Source of the DNA: Lethocerus indicus
Taxonomy: Eukaryota > Arthropoda > Insecta > Hemiptera > Belostomatidae
Direction of reading: 5' to 3'
DNA: 64,000 nt
NCBI GenBank assembly: GCA_019843655.1
Contig: JACDQD010000003.1
Span: forward strand, 27,578,224 to 27,642,223
Of this stretch, positions 26,301 to 41,300 are shown in pieces. Each line of letters starts with the position of its first letter. Positions within the stretch are counted from its first letter, which is position 1. Under the pieces are notes generated by a model that was not told where the DNA came from, did no database searches, and saw only the letters and a program-made list of their open reading frames with translations. Position numbers and translations under genes: made by a program.

Positions 26301-29300
26301 AAGCCAAAATTAGTTTTAGGCAATAAGTAAAAAAAAGACTAGAAGGTTTACATTCTATCTGCAGTGTATTTTATCTCTATGGAGGTTTCACAGCTACAGG
26401 GAATGTAAGAATCCCTCCGGGGTTGTACCTTCTTCATCTAGGGGAATTTATTGCTTATAGCCCCTCGGGGATTGGTTACTGTGAAGCCCAACCCTAGGCC
26501 GACTTTGTTTCCAAAGGGGCCGGCCGGGCAGCGTGGGCGGCAGAGGGGGAAATGAGATTTGCATAAATGTCCCAGATTTTTACCTTCCACTAAAAAAAGA
26601 CAGTTGTTTATCCGACTCCTAATTCTTGACTTGCCGTTTAGATATTGTCGAGGCTGGTTGCAGATAAAAATGGTCCTAAAGGATTTTTCCTATTCTGTAC
26701 GGACAATTTGACCCAACTCGTGTCGGATTTATATTTCTTTAACAAAGGCCGAAAAATTCCGCTAATATTTCGGTTCATAGTATTGGAAAAAATTAAAAAT
26801 AACGCATAATTAAAGTAGATAGCATTACTAGTTTGTTATTTATTTTTAATAACTATTTTATTGTAACGTATTTAATCTATAAGAATCGCTAATTTTGCAC
26901 CAGTTAAGCACGCTTTTTAGCAGGTAATTCAGGTTTCGGGGACCAGACTAAGGTATGACGGCACTGCGTTCGCCAAGTAGCGGGCAAAAGGTACGTTTCG
27001 CACATACCACGAAGTTAATGGTAATTGGGTGGGATGCGAGCCGAGAGCAATATGTATGTGCGGAGAGGTGCTGTGCCTAGCGGCTCCTCTGACCAATATA
27101 TCAACCCGGACGACGCCCCGCTGCCCAGGGAACATGCAATATCACTTTTCAGTAGCGTCATTTGAGAACGCATTAGTCAAGTCGCGGCTTAAATTCAACC
27201 GAGATATTCCCCCCCGCCAAATTTCGATTTTTTGGGGTAATGTAATGTGGGGCAATTTAAAGTGCTAGTTTTCACAGTGCAATCAATTTTCGTAGGACAA
27301 ACAACTTTCAACTTCGGAAAATTGTGCATCTCTAAAATATTTTAAATTGTATTATTTAAAGTTAAATTTCGCGACAATTTTATATGGTTCTCACCAGCTT
27401 TCACAAGTATTGTTAATAATTTTCAAAACGCGACTTTTCTTTTTGATAAAACTGATAATCTTTGTATTTATTTGATGAAGCTTGAAAGCTTCAATTTCTA
27501 CCGCTCCTTCAGGAATAATCCTTTAGTCAGTATAACGCATAACGCAAATATTAATGGATACTATGAAAAGGGACTAAAGATTTTTTTTCAAGACACCAGA
27601 TGTATCTCCAGTCTTTTAACGCTTCTTCTGGAACTCATTTCACCCCATCTCTGGTCCGTTAGTGTATTGCGGCAGCCTTATTTTAGCGAACAAGAGGAAA
27701 AATATAAAATATTAAAACGAAAGCGGAGACAATTAAAAGAGTAATTTTTCAAACGAAGGGCGAAATGACTGCCTGTTGTGACTGTGAAACAAATAGGTCC
27801 TTCCAGGCATCCCCACGGGGCATGCTTTCGCTGGAAAATATGCTTTTGTCCGCTTTTGAAACGAGAACAATAGGTACACATAAATAGGTTGTTCAGCCGT
27901 TCCTGTTTTTTTACAGAGGGACACTCGAAGAATATACGAAGTCAGAACCCATAAATACACTTACCGTACAGTATGTTGCATGTTAAATCATTGTACGAAC
28001 TGGCCAGAGGCGAAACACTAAAAGTTATTCTTGAATTTATATTACAGCAGTACTTCTGGAACTTCTGAATATAAATAAAAATATCAGTATGTCGCAGTGT
28101 TACATAAATTACTGAGGATTTTAGAGTTGGTCTCGTTGGTATCGTATACGCAATGCGTCATACGATATTTCAAGTTTCTTTTCTTCGTACAACCGCGTTT
28201 AAGCTGTGTAAGAATAATAAATGAACCCATTCATTCATTAAGAAATTTATTTTATATCAATGGATGTAACGAATAATTTTTGTTTTTTTTTTAAAAAAAT
28301 ACCACTTATAATTTCTGAGATTGTGTGAATATAAAATATAATATCGAAAAATATGCAAATCTGCAAATTTTGACCACTAATTACTATTGCACGTATATGG
28401 TAACTTGTTTGTCAAATATGGAAATATTGTAGTATAATATTGTATCGTATATAAAATATTGTACATGTGGAAGGCGAGACATAGTTTATTATATATCTAA
28501 TCGGTTAGTTTTCAACTTGTTAATTTCATCAGTTAAATTACAATACGCTAACCGCCTATCTCGTTACGATTTCACTGTCGTCCGTCCGTGAGATAGCAGG
28601 GAAAATATTTTTAGGACGATCACAATTTTTAACGATGGTTTTCGAATTCAAACGAATCAAGATGAGTGGTATATGCGAGGTCAGAATGGACAAAGGGAAT
28701 AGAACATTAGGAGAGGGTCGCAACCTACAACCCCAATGAAAGTAGACCACAGGCAAAAGCGAAACCGAGAGACGAAGACCGTCCTCGGGCATTTATATGG
28801 GCCGACCGCTATTGTTTGAGCAGTGTCCACTGAAAGACCGGTTTTTGGCCCCCGAGGGGATATTTCATCCGTCGGAAACGTGAGTGGAATCTCTCCCAGT
28901 CCGTATTCTACGGAATTTACTCCCACCCGCGTAGATTTATTTAGGACGCCGAGATTTATCTAAATTCGGGCCCTTTTATCGAAATTCTAATGAAAGTCGA
29001 ACAAATTTATTTACTTTCGATATATCATCTCCCATGCTGACTGAATAACATATAAGTAAATCGACTAGTAGCAGACTTATTTATTTGTTGGGAGATTGTG
29101 TTATATGGACATCCATTGTCCGTAATAAGGTGTTATAATATTACAGGGAGACGCTTATGCGCCCTGTGGATGTAATCCATCTTATAAGACGAATGATCTA
29201 CTACGGTAATATATATTACAGTTATCCGCCGAGACCAATACGTTGTTGATCTTATTTCCCCTTTAAAGAGACCAGCTAAATTTCCTTCATTTTTTTCCTC

Positions 29301-32300
29301 GCTTCTGCTATAATAGTTAGTATCTCCCATATGTAGAGTCGCATTAATGTTCGAACAATACCCTTACAATACGTATGAATGTTATAATGTTAACATTTTC
29401 TTCGTCTCTGTTAGCGAAAATGTTCGCAGAACTCCAAACCACTTGTGCAACACTATGATGATTATTAATGGAGTACGCCGCCGTTTCTAAGTAAGCGTGA
29501 ACTTAATATTAAACGGTACACTTGAACAATTTAAGTTGGGAAATTTGAATTTAACGTTTAAATTGGGCCTCCTGTTTAGCACTTATCTAAATTCGGGCTA
29601 TTTGAATTAATATAGCGAATATTATTCGGGGGAAATTTGAATTAATCCTAAATGTTAAAAGCGAAAAGAAAAGGAATATAGGAGAATCGTTTTTTCTTAC
29701 AAATGTTATTACACATTTTATTGCTGAAATCTTAACCCCTCAAAGTTGTATTCAGGAGCCCCAAGCTTTATTGTGAAACTCCCATTGTTGGCGAATAATA
29801 GGGTCACGTTTGCGACGTGTGGAAGGCGAACATCACAGTCGTCGCGGAATCCTACAGTTCCAGGAATTTAATCAATATTAAGTCATCAAGTGTATACACT
29901 TGGTTGAGGGTAATTGGTTTGAGGATTCCCCTTAGGCCTTGCAACATCTCCAATCTCCGCTTGAGACGAAACACAGTAATCGTGCTAACAGTTCCATTGG
30001 CAGTCGACACACGAGAGCTTGACAGAATGCTACTCGCATTGAGACTGATCATTTGTCATTGTGTCAAATTGTAAATGTATGATTTTTAATTAAGCGTTGG
30101 GAATAATGTCAAACTTAAAATTTTGACATGGTAACAGTGCAGTGAAAGCGCCGATAGTAGCTCACTATATTTCTGACGGGATGCTAGTGACGATGCAGGG
30201 GTGCCGAAATAGGTGAAGTACAATTAAACAGGATAGTTGCACAGCTATTATTACATACCTTGTAATGCACTGCCCATTAAAGTACTGTACTAAGAGAGAA
30301 AATCAATTTGAGCAAATGACTACCTAAGACTGCTGCTAATACTGCAAGGGTAATCTCATTTAAATTTTGTGTCCATCGGCAAAATTCACTTTCAGATTGG
30401 GACATGTGTGGCAAACTCCAATCGCTCGGAAACTCCAATCGTGCAGAGTGGTGCCCACCTGTTAAACCATGGGAGGGACACGTCATCATTTTATTCTGGT
30501 CATCGACTGCAAATCCGATAGTAAGGGGACTTCCTCTAAGCCACAAACGCGAGTCCATTGACCTTTCTTCCGCCCAATCTACCTTCTTAACGCACCCCTA
30601 GATACCGAGTAATGCGCTTATGTAGGTATAATATTTATTTAAGAGGTTTAGACCTATGATTTTTTTGGGTAGATCCTGTGGCCTAATTAATAATGAACTA
30701 CTCCTACTGCTTGCTGCTTCGTATACGAGTATTATACGAATATGTATTATAGGAGGTTTGGCATATTCTGCAGATGTTAATCATTATGTAACAAGGTGGT
30801 TTCTCTCGAATCACGATTGTTTTCGTTTAGAAATGATTGGATATTTAATTCTGGTGGCGGAATATTCTATATTTAGTCTCCCGTAATAAATGTTATTCTA
30901 TCCCATTTCAAAAGAGAAATGTTCTATATTGTGCATCACAAATTGCAGAGTATTTGGATGTGTTGCGCCGTTGCTTTGTAAGAGACATTTCATTTGGCGG
31001 TAAACATTCAATTGCAAGTGTCTAGTAAAGTGAAATGTAAACGCCATTTTCTCTCTTTCTCTGTGGCGCCTGCCAATACCTCACGAGGCGCAATTTATTT
31101 GGGCTGTTAACCCTGTCCACTGATGATTGGTCCCCTCATCAACATTATGCCTTTACGTCAAATCTAATATCAATTTAGAGATGAACATCCAATTATTAAG
31201 TGATCTTGAATGTAAAATTAAAATGGTATTTACTTCACAATCATTATTGGTGACGCCGAAGAAATACAAGGGTAAATGCCGTTGGGGCATAATTTTGAAA
31301 GTTTATTGAACACAATAAAACATAATACAAGTGATCATGATGTTTATTTATTTTAAAATGTGGGTTGCAAATTGTAAATTGTTGAGGAACAACCCCAACC
31401 TCACTTTATTTAACGGTTTCTTGTTGCTTCTGAATAAACACTAAATTTCTTTTCATTTAAAATTGTCGGACAAAAATGTATTGCCCCGAATAGGAAACAA
31501 GCCGAATCATAGCGACACGTATAAGTGAATGGAGAATGGGCCAAATGATGTTTAATGGAGGTCGTGGACATTTAGCGAGTGGATAATTTGATTTGGTGTA
31601 CGGATTGAAATGGCGGGTTTCGAAACTGATGCGATTCGATTCATTAAAAGTTCGAGCTCAATCCTGCCTATTATTCAGGTTTATCAGTCGAACATCAAGC
31701 CCGGTCTGGCTTCGTTACCGCATATTGTACCCAAACAAAGCGCTAATCCCGAAATCAAACGATTGTTTCAACAATTTTTTCCTTGAAAAACAAGGGGCAT
31801 ATTGCGTTGACTTTTTTTATACCGTGAGGCACCGAACTGTAGATCGTCGATGCTGTATCCTGTCTTCTCCGTCCCTTTAGTTTTACAGACTCTCTATTCT
31901 TGTTTTATTTAAAGAAAATATAAGCATCGAAATAATTGTTTGTTGTGGACTCAATTAATAATTGGACACGTACAATGTAGACAGTTCAACATCAGCCGAC
32001 TCTTAATCTACTAAGGATGGCGAGAAGACAAATTTGTTTGACTTCAAGTTCAATCATCGAGTAGAAGCAGAAGATTGCAAGGATAGTGTTTATCAGTATC
32101 ATTAATAATTACGATTACATTGGAAAACAATTAGAAAATGCTTAAAAATTTTCGATAGTCCACTAATCAGGTATCAGTCCACTAATGGGTTTACCGATTT
32201 TATTTAGTCAGTTATCATTCAATGGATATTAGCGATCTGGAAATTGTTGTTCCTTTAACGTTATTAGATATTTACGACGTCAGATCATTTATTTCACCAG

Positions 32301-35300
32301 AATAATCAGTTTTAAGAGGAGATATTCGATGTAATAATAAGCCATGTTGGATATAATTTTTTATTGCGGACTGCTGGGTTACAATAGACCTCACGTGGAA
32401 ACGTAGCTTCCTGGAAGCGGGCAACTATGCCCCAAAGCCGGACTGTGCGTTATCGACGCTGATAACCACCGACGCCAAGTTATTACTTAACACCACTTCC
32501 CTCAATGACTTACTGGCTCAGTAATGTCACCCCGTGCAGGCTGTCTCATCCAAATGAAGTTTTAAATAAATTATTCATTTATTATTTTAATACAGGTCAG
32601 AAAAAATCCAATGGACGCGAAATTTGACTGATGTTTTTTAGAGGGGATATTCCACCTATGCATTCTTCTAAACACGTTAATTAATAATATTATAATAACA
32701 TTTTATATTATTAATATTAATTAATCCATGGAATATATATCGGCACAACACCTGCTGCCCGTGGTTCTACCCAAAGTATTACAAAAGCTCATCAGTAGTT
32801 AGCCAGCGATAATTATTATCAGATAAGTGGCTTTTCCTCGAACATTTCAAAGTTTAAATTGCCGGAAATGTACAACATATTGTTTCTACCAACTCACAAT
32901 CATTCTTTGCAGTACGTTATGCAATTGAAATCACATTCTTATGATTGTCACATGGATAAGAAATGTATGCACTCCGGATATCGACTATATACTCTGTTGA
33001 TGTCCCTATAAGCGCATAATGGCCAAATGAGAATTGGCATTGGCCTTCAGAGAGGGCCAATAAAATGGATGAATCCACAATATGGAGTCTGTTGTCTGCA
33101 CGCACCACCCTGATTGGATTTCGGCTTTCCCATTCCTGTTATTGGTTTCATTTCACGGCCGACTGTATTTACTCTGTTTTCGAGTCGAATAAACCGACCG
33201 TTGAACCGATGGCTCAGACGGCAGGCCCCGAATCTCATTCAGGGCATCAGATAAGGTCACGATTCACCGGAGTCATTGCTTTTCGTTTCTAGTTAATCTT
33301 ATGTTATTGGATGATTTTATTCTCTTAATCTTTTCATTGAAATTTATATAAATTAGAACATCCGGATGGACGGATTGTAAGGAAATATTGAGGATAGTTT
33401 ATGGATAATCCCAAACGGAAGAACTATTTATGATATTCCGGTAGAGCCCTCGAAGTAAGCCCTCTAGCTACATATACATACATGCATGCTAGAAACTATT
33501 AAAACGTTTCACCAAACCTTTTTCTACAGTTGATACCAGTGAAATTCAAATTTCACTTTCAATTATAATTCGATTTCGAATTGACCTTCGATAATACAGG
33601 AGAGCGTGGTATTTTTACTGTTCACAATAAAAGACCAGACATGGTTTAATAGTCAGGGCCCCAATTCGTCTCACGTTTCTCCCTGAAAAGCAACGATTCC
33701 AAATGTACAGTGATAATATGATGGCATACTGACGGGGTGTTGGCGTTCTCATTAATGTTGGTGGACAGACTTCATGTGTTCACAGCTCATGAATATGCAG
33801 TCTCCCGACAAATTGTTGACCGTTGTCAGGAATTTCCTGGCGTCGCACAGCGGAAAGGAAAATTGAATAGGTTAAAATGTCCATTTGTCGAATTTGAATC
33901 CATCATCTCTGGTCTCTGATAAAAAATTCAATGACTTATCCTAGTGTCAATAAAGTAGAAAGGAGCATCAAAGAGAATTTTACTTTTACTCAAGGTTTCA
34001 TATTATTCGGTTAGTTCGTTGTTTGAATGCTCTTTCGCTATGTTAGTTTCTCTGTTTAGATCGTGTCTGTATGCCTTGGATGAATACATTCCTTTCGTAT
34101 GTCTTGTAACTTTATCGACAGTTTCATTTTCGATCATGTCTACGCAGGAAGGGGTCCAGGGTAAATTTAAAATTTTCTTTTTTATATTGCAATGGGAGAC
34201 GTTTGAATGTAATTCTATAGCGACTATATGCTAATAATACTTCTAAATTAATTTAAATCCTTTCTCAAATTTGACTGATAAGCCTAGTTTGTAAACCAGG
34301 TTTAATGCAAATGTGGCTGAGGTTTTCCTCTGACTTTTCTCCCAGAGGCGCCCTTTAATTAATTCCTACATCTCTACTCTGTCCACCTGTCAGCTGTGCT
34401 GGGGCTGCGAGATGTGGAGAAACACACGGTGCGGAGAATAATATTCCTTGAATCAGCGAAACGTCAAGGGCATTAGCGAATATTTACAATTACGCATTTT
34501 ATACCCTTATATTTAATTATAATTTAGCTCTCATTATTAAAATTTCAATTGTTGGAATTTTTATTAGATGATCCGCTTGTGGATCATCTAATGATCGATG
34601 GTATTACATAATGACTGATTGCTCGCAATATTGATTGGATGTTATTTTTTAATTATCCTTATTCTTTAATTACTGCATATTCGGTACCGTATTTTACAAG
34701 TGACAAATTGAAAGAAATCATTTACGTAGCCTATTTGTACAAAAATGATTAATATATTTATACAGGAAGCACAAACTCATCCCATTGTCAATAACACTAT
34801 TAATATCGTTCATTTTTAAACAATAGGGATGCCACACGATCCGCGTGCAGATTCCACAGTTGCATTCATAATGTGCTGAACAATGCATTATGCAATTATG
34901 CGCATAACGACTGTGTGGTCTTTTGAAGAGCGGCTAGTGGTAGCATTCTAGCCTCGTCGTATGACGGATATTTACGCCCGGCGGGCGGCGGACAGTGAAT
35001 GGGACCTGCGGTTATAATCCCTCTAATCTCAATATCTATATTGAGAACCAACTCTATCTAATCTTCAATTCTATCAGTCTCCTCGCCTGTATTTAAGCCG
35101 CTACTTTATTTTCAACCGGTCGTCCCTATGTGAACCGTACTTGGTTCGAATGACTGACAAATAATTCTCGAAATGAATATTTCTTGACAGTTTAATAAAA
35201 AATGTATTCGAACAATCCTCCCCTGAAAGTGTGCCATAAAATTTAACAGGTGTCACAGTGAAATACAGAGGTAAAAATTCTATATTTTACTCTAGTGGCA

Positions 35301-38300
35301 CTATTACGAATGTCTGTTGAATTAAACAACCAGTTACTCTGGGAGAGTGTAATAGTAAAAAAAGAATAAAAATGGTAAAGGGTTTCAAAGTGTATTGTGA
35401 ACCTTTCTCTGCGGGCAGAGGGTTTATAATCAAATAAACATGTAATGAATTTTGCGGTGGTTACTGACTGGAAATGATTCAATTGCCAATTAAACAGGTT
35501 CTTTTCAGCGGACTAACCTCTAATATTTTCCCTTTTTGTGATGAAACATTTTATTTTCTTGTTGTTCTAATTTATAACTATTGTACCCAACACAATACGA
35601 CATATTGGGGAATATTTCAAATGCCATTAATGGTCATATTCCGCTATACTGGAAATATATGCGATAATTGAAATCTGCCGGAGTGAATGTCAATGGACGC
35701 TGTCAAGAATATTGACAAGGAACAAGCTCAACAGTCGGGCAAACGACACAGATTAGACTTGAACTCTGCAATTGTGTCGAATTTCAAGGCGTGTAGGAAG
35801 GCACGGTTGTTCTGAAATTGTCCTCGATTCTTGACGATTTAGTGTAGACCTTGGGGAAGAATTTCCGATGAAGCACACTAACTGGATAATGGTCGCCCGT
35901 CCTCCTCTTCATGCGTACAAGCGTTTGAGAACCTTCCGGTTATATTGAAGGCATCGCCGCCACCGCCGCACTACGAACTCTTCCAACTCCCTATTTCCTA
36001 TATTCGATTTTTACAGAAATAAAATTAGCAGTCAATAGCCAGAGGGAAAGAAGAATAATATTTTAATATATGACAACTAAAGACCGATTTGTCTTAGGGT
36101 ATAGAAAGCGACAACCATAAACGTTACTCTCTCAGCCTCTACCAACTTACAAATATATATAAGCCCATTATTCTTCCTACTATTTTTCTGCCCACCAACA
36201 AGCTATATCTAAAATGACCTGCCAAAAATACACTTTCTGATAATAAAGTTAGACTGAACTTAAAATTGATGCTCATTTAATTGGCAGTATCCTTCACCGT
36301 GCCGATATTGGCCTTAGTTTTGGAACAGCCAACTCTCGCTATTGACAAATGCCCCGCCACTAACTCGGACTTGCAAGACAAAAAGTGTTCCTCCCGCTTG
36401 CGCGCCTCCCGAATATTAAGCAGCCGAGGATAAATTTATGGCCGGCAATTTTGACTGTAACAGCAAATGGTGTAACAAACGCCCCTTTAAACGGCCAAGA
36501 TATTGGGTGTCCCTGTGTTAGACAATACACCGGGATGGGGGGACCATTGAACAAACACTTGTCAATTTTATATTCGCGTAACAAGATATTATTTATGATA
36601 AAGTCCTCTAGAATACCTCGAAGAAGATCCAAAGAAATTATTGGAACTAAATTCCACAAAATATTGAAGAAATAATGTTTTTTCCAGAAAGAAAAATAAC
36701 ACTAGGTTAATGGGTTAAATGGACAACCTATAATACGGTGTTAGTATTATCGCGAATAATTATGGCGATTATTTTGTCAATGGTCCCATTTGACTAATGA
36801 CTGAATGTAAGTAAGGCGAACTTAATAAGGTTATAAATAATTAGTTAATTTTGACTTCAGTTAGCCTTTATTTTTGAGAAATGAGTTTAAATGTCAACAT
36901 TTATTGTAAAGTATATTAGTGTCAGGAAGGCAGCAACAGGTTTAGTTTAGAACAAAATACATAAGTGGAAACGCAGTAGACAATAGACTACAGACACGAA
37001 CATGGTATCGTGGTAATAAATGCAATATTCAATTAAAGGAAAGACAAATGTCTTAACAATTAAATAACTATTTAAAAAAATTGCACTGTATTTCATTTTA
37101 TTTTCAGCATGAAATTGAACTTTGATATTATTCAGTCTCTAACAGTCGAATGTCTTCTCAACGATAACGTCGGGCTAAAATAGCTTCAAGCGATTCTTAA
37201 ACTGTCCCTTTACAATCTAAATTCCACTGAACGCTTGTCTGAGCTCAACTGCGGGAGGCCGTCAGCCGGGTAAGAACATCTGCATTCGGGCCCGACACTA
37301 ATGATAATTAATCTCTCTCCGGGTATATTTACTACACTACAATACTACAAATGCCTCTTAGTGTAACATCCGTCCGTATTCCCCCTCGGTACAAGCTTCA
37401 ACGATCCTACAACACCGACCGTTAACTTCTTATCGTGCCGAACGAGATGTTTCTCTAGCGTGTATTGGATATGAATACATATCGCATCATTATATGCGAT
37501 TTGACCCAATTAGATGTTCAATTGACGCACAAGAGAATTATAAATGTTGGAACAAAAGCAAGAAACTATACACTCAGTACACAACTAGTGTAGTGTACTA
37601 ACTCAGCACGTTTAGTCGAAATGAAAGTATAGAGAATGTTTTCACTTCTGAGATATTTTTCATTCATGCCATATATTTCATTCACGAGCGAAAAAATTAT
37701 TTTATAAACACTCATGAGGATCTTTCGTCTCAAGCCGCGGCTGTGGCCACTCAGCTGGCACGACCCTTCTGCTGTTAAAAGCTGAAATTGGTTTCAGTTT
37801 ATGACCAGAGTGGAGTAAATCATTATTATTTGCCTCTCACGGTAAAACTTTAGAACCCCCTAAACTACATTAACCTATTACCAAACTCGTAACTTTGAGA
37901 AGAGCTTTAAGTCAAGGCTAAGGTTACCCTATCTACCTTATTGTGGTTAGAGTAAGAATAAAAAAAATGAACGCCGACTATATAAGAAAAAATACTTATA
38001 TTTGGGTAAGGGTTAATATTCCCTTTCGGGTCATGCTTATATTTGAATGGCAATAACAATATGTCGAATGAATATAGCCCTAATACAACGAAAGCTGAGA
38101 AAATGAAAAATGTCTTAGAACTGACGAATCATCTTGGAACATTGGAAAAAGGTCGACCTTGGAGCAGTGCAAAGGAGTTTCAGCAAATAAAAGTTATGCT
38201 CGATGATGTAAAATTGTGGTTATGCTCACACAGCGTTTCATTTAAAGTAGTATGTTCCCCTTCTAATATCTTACGGACGAAATTTTATCGAACGACTGGC

Positions 38301-41300
38301 GATATTTAAATGTCAACCTTAAAATCAGTATCGCGGTTTTAAAATCGTATATTAGAAGTGAGAGAGGAGTTGGTTAATACACGAATCATCAAAATCCTTC
38401 GTCGTAATTTCACGATGTTCACTATATGTAAAGAAAACTAAATAGTAATTACGCCAGTTCTATTGCTTCTCCGTAAATAAGCATTAATGCGATTTTATCA
38501 ATACACTTAAAACCAGACAAACTTTTTAAGGGCAAGTTGCCCCACTGGCTTCCTTTTCCTTTAGTAACGCCCTCTACAAAGAGTTAACGTTGCATGCACT
38601 ATAATTAAAAAAAAGAAAAAACCCCTCCCGACACCTAAAGCCGGCAAATTTATTCCACGACACGATACCCCGGACTTGATACTTGACTTGAGCTCGTTAT
38701 AAGCTGACCTTCCGCTAAAGGGTAGTGAATTCAAGATCCGAGGGCGCTCGGAGTTGACTATTAATCAGGGCCGCCATCCCCAAACCTAAACCCAGCCCTC
38801 CCTCCCCCTCCACCGAAAGACATTAACAACGCTAATTGACAGAGTTTCGCTATCGTAACCCCAATTACGCTGAGCGAGCCCACAAGTGACTGAGATCCCC
38901 GCATTAGATACAAGTACCTACAATCGCCGTCTCGATCAATAGGGGATAGTTGAGAATACTGTCGCAGGACAGAGTATAATAGGGTATGTGCAATGTGCGT
39001 TTGAGAGTTCCAAGTATGTTTCGATTAAGGACAAAATAGATATATAGTAGATAAATAGAATATGCAAGGATCCAATGAACTATGCACTTATATCCAATTC
39101 AAGAAATTACCCAGTACACAAACAAATATAATTTAATTGAAATCAAACTCCGTTTAAATTCACTTCTAAATACCCTTGTCGAGGTATTTTAATTTGATTC
39201 AATTATAAATCTCTTAATAAGCTTGGGGGTAGGAGCAACAGGTTATCAAGCCCAAGGGCCGTCCTTCTGAAAATTCAATTCTCAACTTTCAAAAGAAATT
39301 TGAATCGCTTATTCGAGCATTTAGAGCCCAAGGGGACACAATCGAAACATCTAAAACTGAATTAAAAAAACAAATTTGAAAATTATTATTATTGACGAAT
39401 TAGAGAATCTTTACAAACATTATGACCGATTAAATTCAAGAGATCGATTTTTCAGAAATTGAAACGACATAATCATTATTGCTTTCTCCAATCTTTCCCA
39501 AACAACGTTCACAGTCACTCTATCAGAGTAATATATCAAACCGAAAGCTACTTTAGTTTGATTTCAATATTTAAAATTCACGTTAAATATATCGCACCAG
39601 CGGTTCAATTGTATTTACTCTAGGAAGATAATGAAAATCTGGACAGGATTATAGTGCTATCTGATATCCATTATCTTTCCTTTATTATCTTCGCCGGCTA
39701 TCGATATGTGGCAATGAAAAAATTATGGCACATTATCCTCAGAGGAAAATCCGCCCCTAAAGGTTGTTTGCATAGTTTGTTATCGCGGTATTACGGAGTC
39801 GATTACGATTACCGGTTGGGTGGATGAAAAATACACCTGAACTATTTTATAAGGGTTCAGTGCCATTAGAACCCAGCCGGGACGGGGTTATTGTTCATCA
39901 CAAGTCTGAAGCCAAAGAAAATTGATTCGAAAACCGAACCGAAGTGAAGCCAGCGACACACCTTTTTTGCTAAATATTATTTTGCCGGGACAGACTATTC
40001 TGAGTATTCACTGCAAGAAACTTCATGTATTATTTATAACGTTCTTTTATCGTTTAGTGTTTATCATCCTTGCGAACTTCGGTCTACATGAACTACTTTC
40101 CTACCCGCCCGGTTTGGGCTGCTCGCCATCTTCAGTAGCTCAGTCTGTAATTTAAACATGTTGCTTGTGCTAACCACTGAGATACGGAATTTCAGAATTT
40201 GGGAATTTCTGAATCCTCAGTGACGCGCCGAATTGTCCTTCAATTATAAATTTTATTCGATTAACAGAACTTACTGTTAAAAGTTTTCTTATTTTTTAAA
40301 TAAATTCATTCGGAAAGTCTGCAGTATCAGTTCTCAATTATTCAATTTGTTAAATACAAAGCTTTATAAATATCACGCTTTTAGCTAGGGTTTTATCCGT
40401 AAGGATGCGTCTGCGGCTAGAACGGGATTTCTCGTTGATTGGAAGTTCAAGCGCGATAATAAACGATAACGACTTTAATTCAATGAAACGAAGTGCCGTC
40501 CGCTTCCAATTTTCTGCGGCGCCGCAATTAACTCTGTCCCGGGGGAAACAAGTTCGGCTCGAGATCTGCAACAGGGCAATGGCTCGGTGCCCGAGGGATC
40601 TCACCAGGGGATCAGAAGATCGGGAGTTTAAGTTCAGCGTTTTCCCAACGGCTGTTCCTCCCGACCGTACTCCGGTTAAAACTCTGCTTTACACCCGGTT
40701 CAATTCCCGAACAAACCCACTGTTAAAGCCCCTCGAGGGACCGGGGCCTTGATCCGTCGCCAACTAAGACAGTCGAAAAGGGCTGGTAACAAATAAAGGA
40801 CGAAGGATATTATATTTTCTAATCAATGAGCCGACCAATAAAATACAATTCTGAAATTCTTTGGAATAAAGATGGATTGGTTTCTGTCGTTGAACAGAAT
40901 CTAATTCTAACATAAGAGTGATAAGGGGAATTGAGTTCACCCCCTTTTACTTTTATTTTGTCCAAATACAGCACTTACTTTTAAGTACAGTTCGATATAA
41001 AAAAAAACTTACTGCATCCTTCTCCACTTTAGTGATGTTGAATTGCGCATTGCTTAAGTGTGTATTTTTATCGATGCATTAGTTCTGAATCAATTGTTAC
41101 TATTTTAAATGTATTAATCTCTTCTAATTTTTTGAAGCCGTGTCTTGTGATCTCGATGATTTATACCAGCTTCATTTTGGACAATTGAAACTGGCATCTG
41201 TCGTTTCATTTATTAAATTAAAGTTAGCCCAGTGAAAAATGGCAACTCCTTTCCCGTCTTACCCCCGAGCTATCCCCATAAAGGCCGACAGTTGTGCCCC

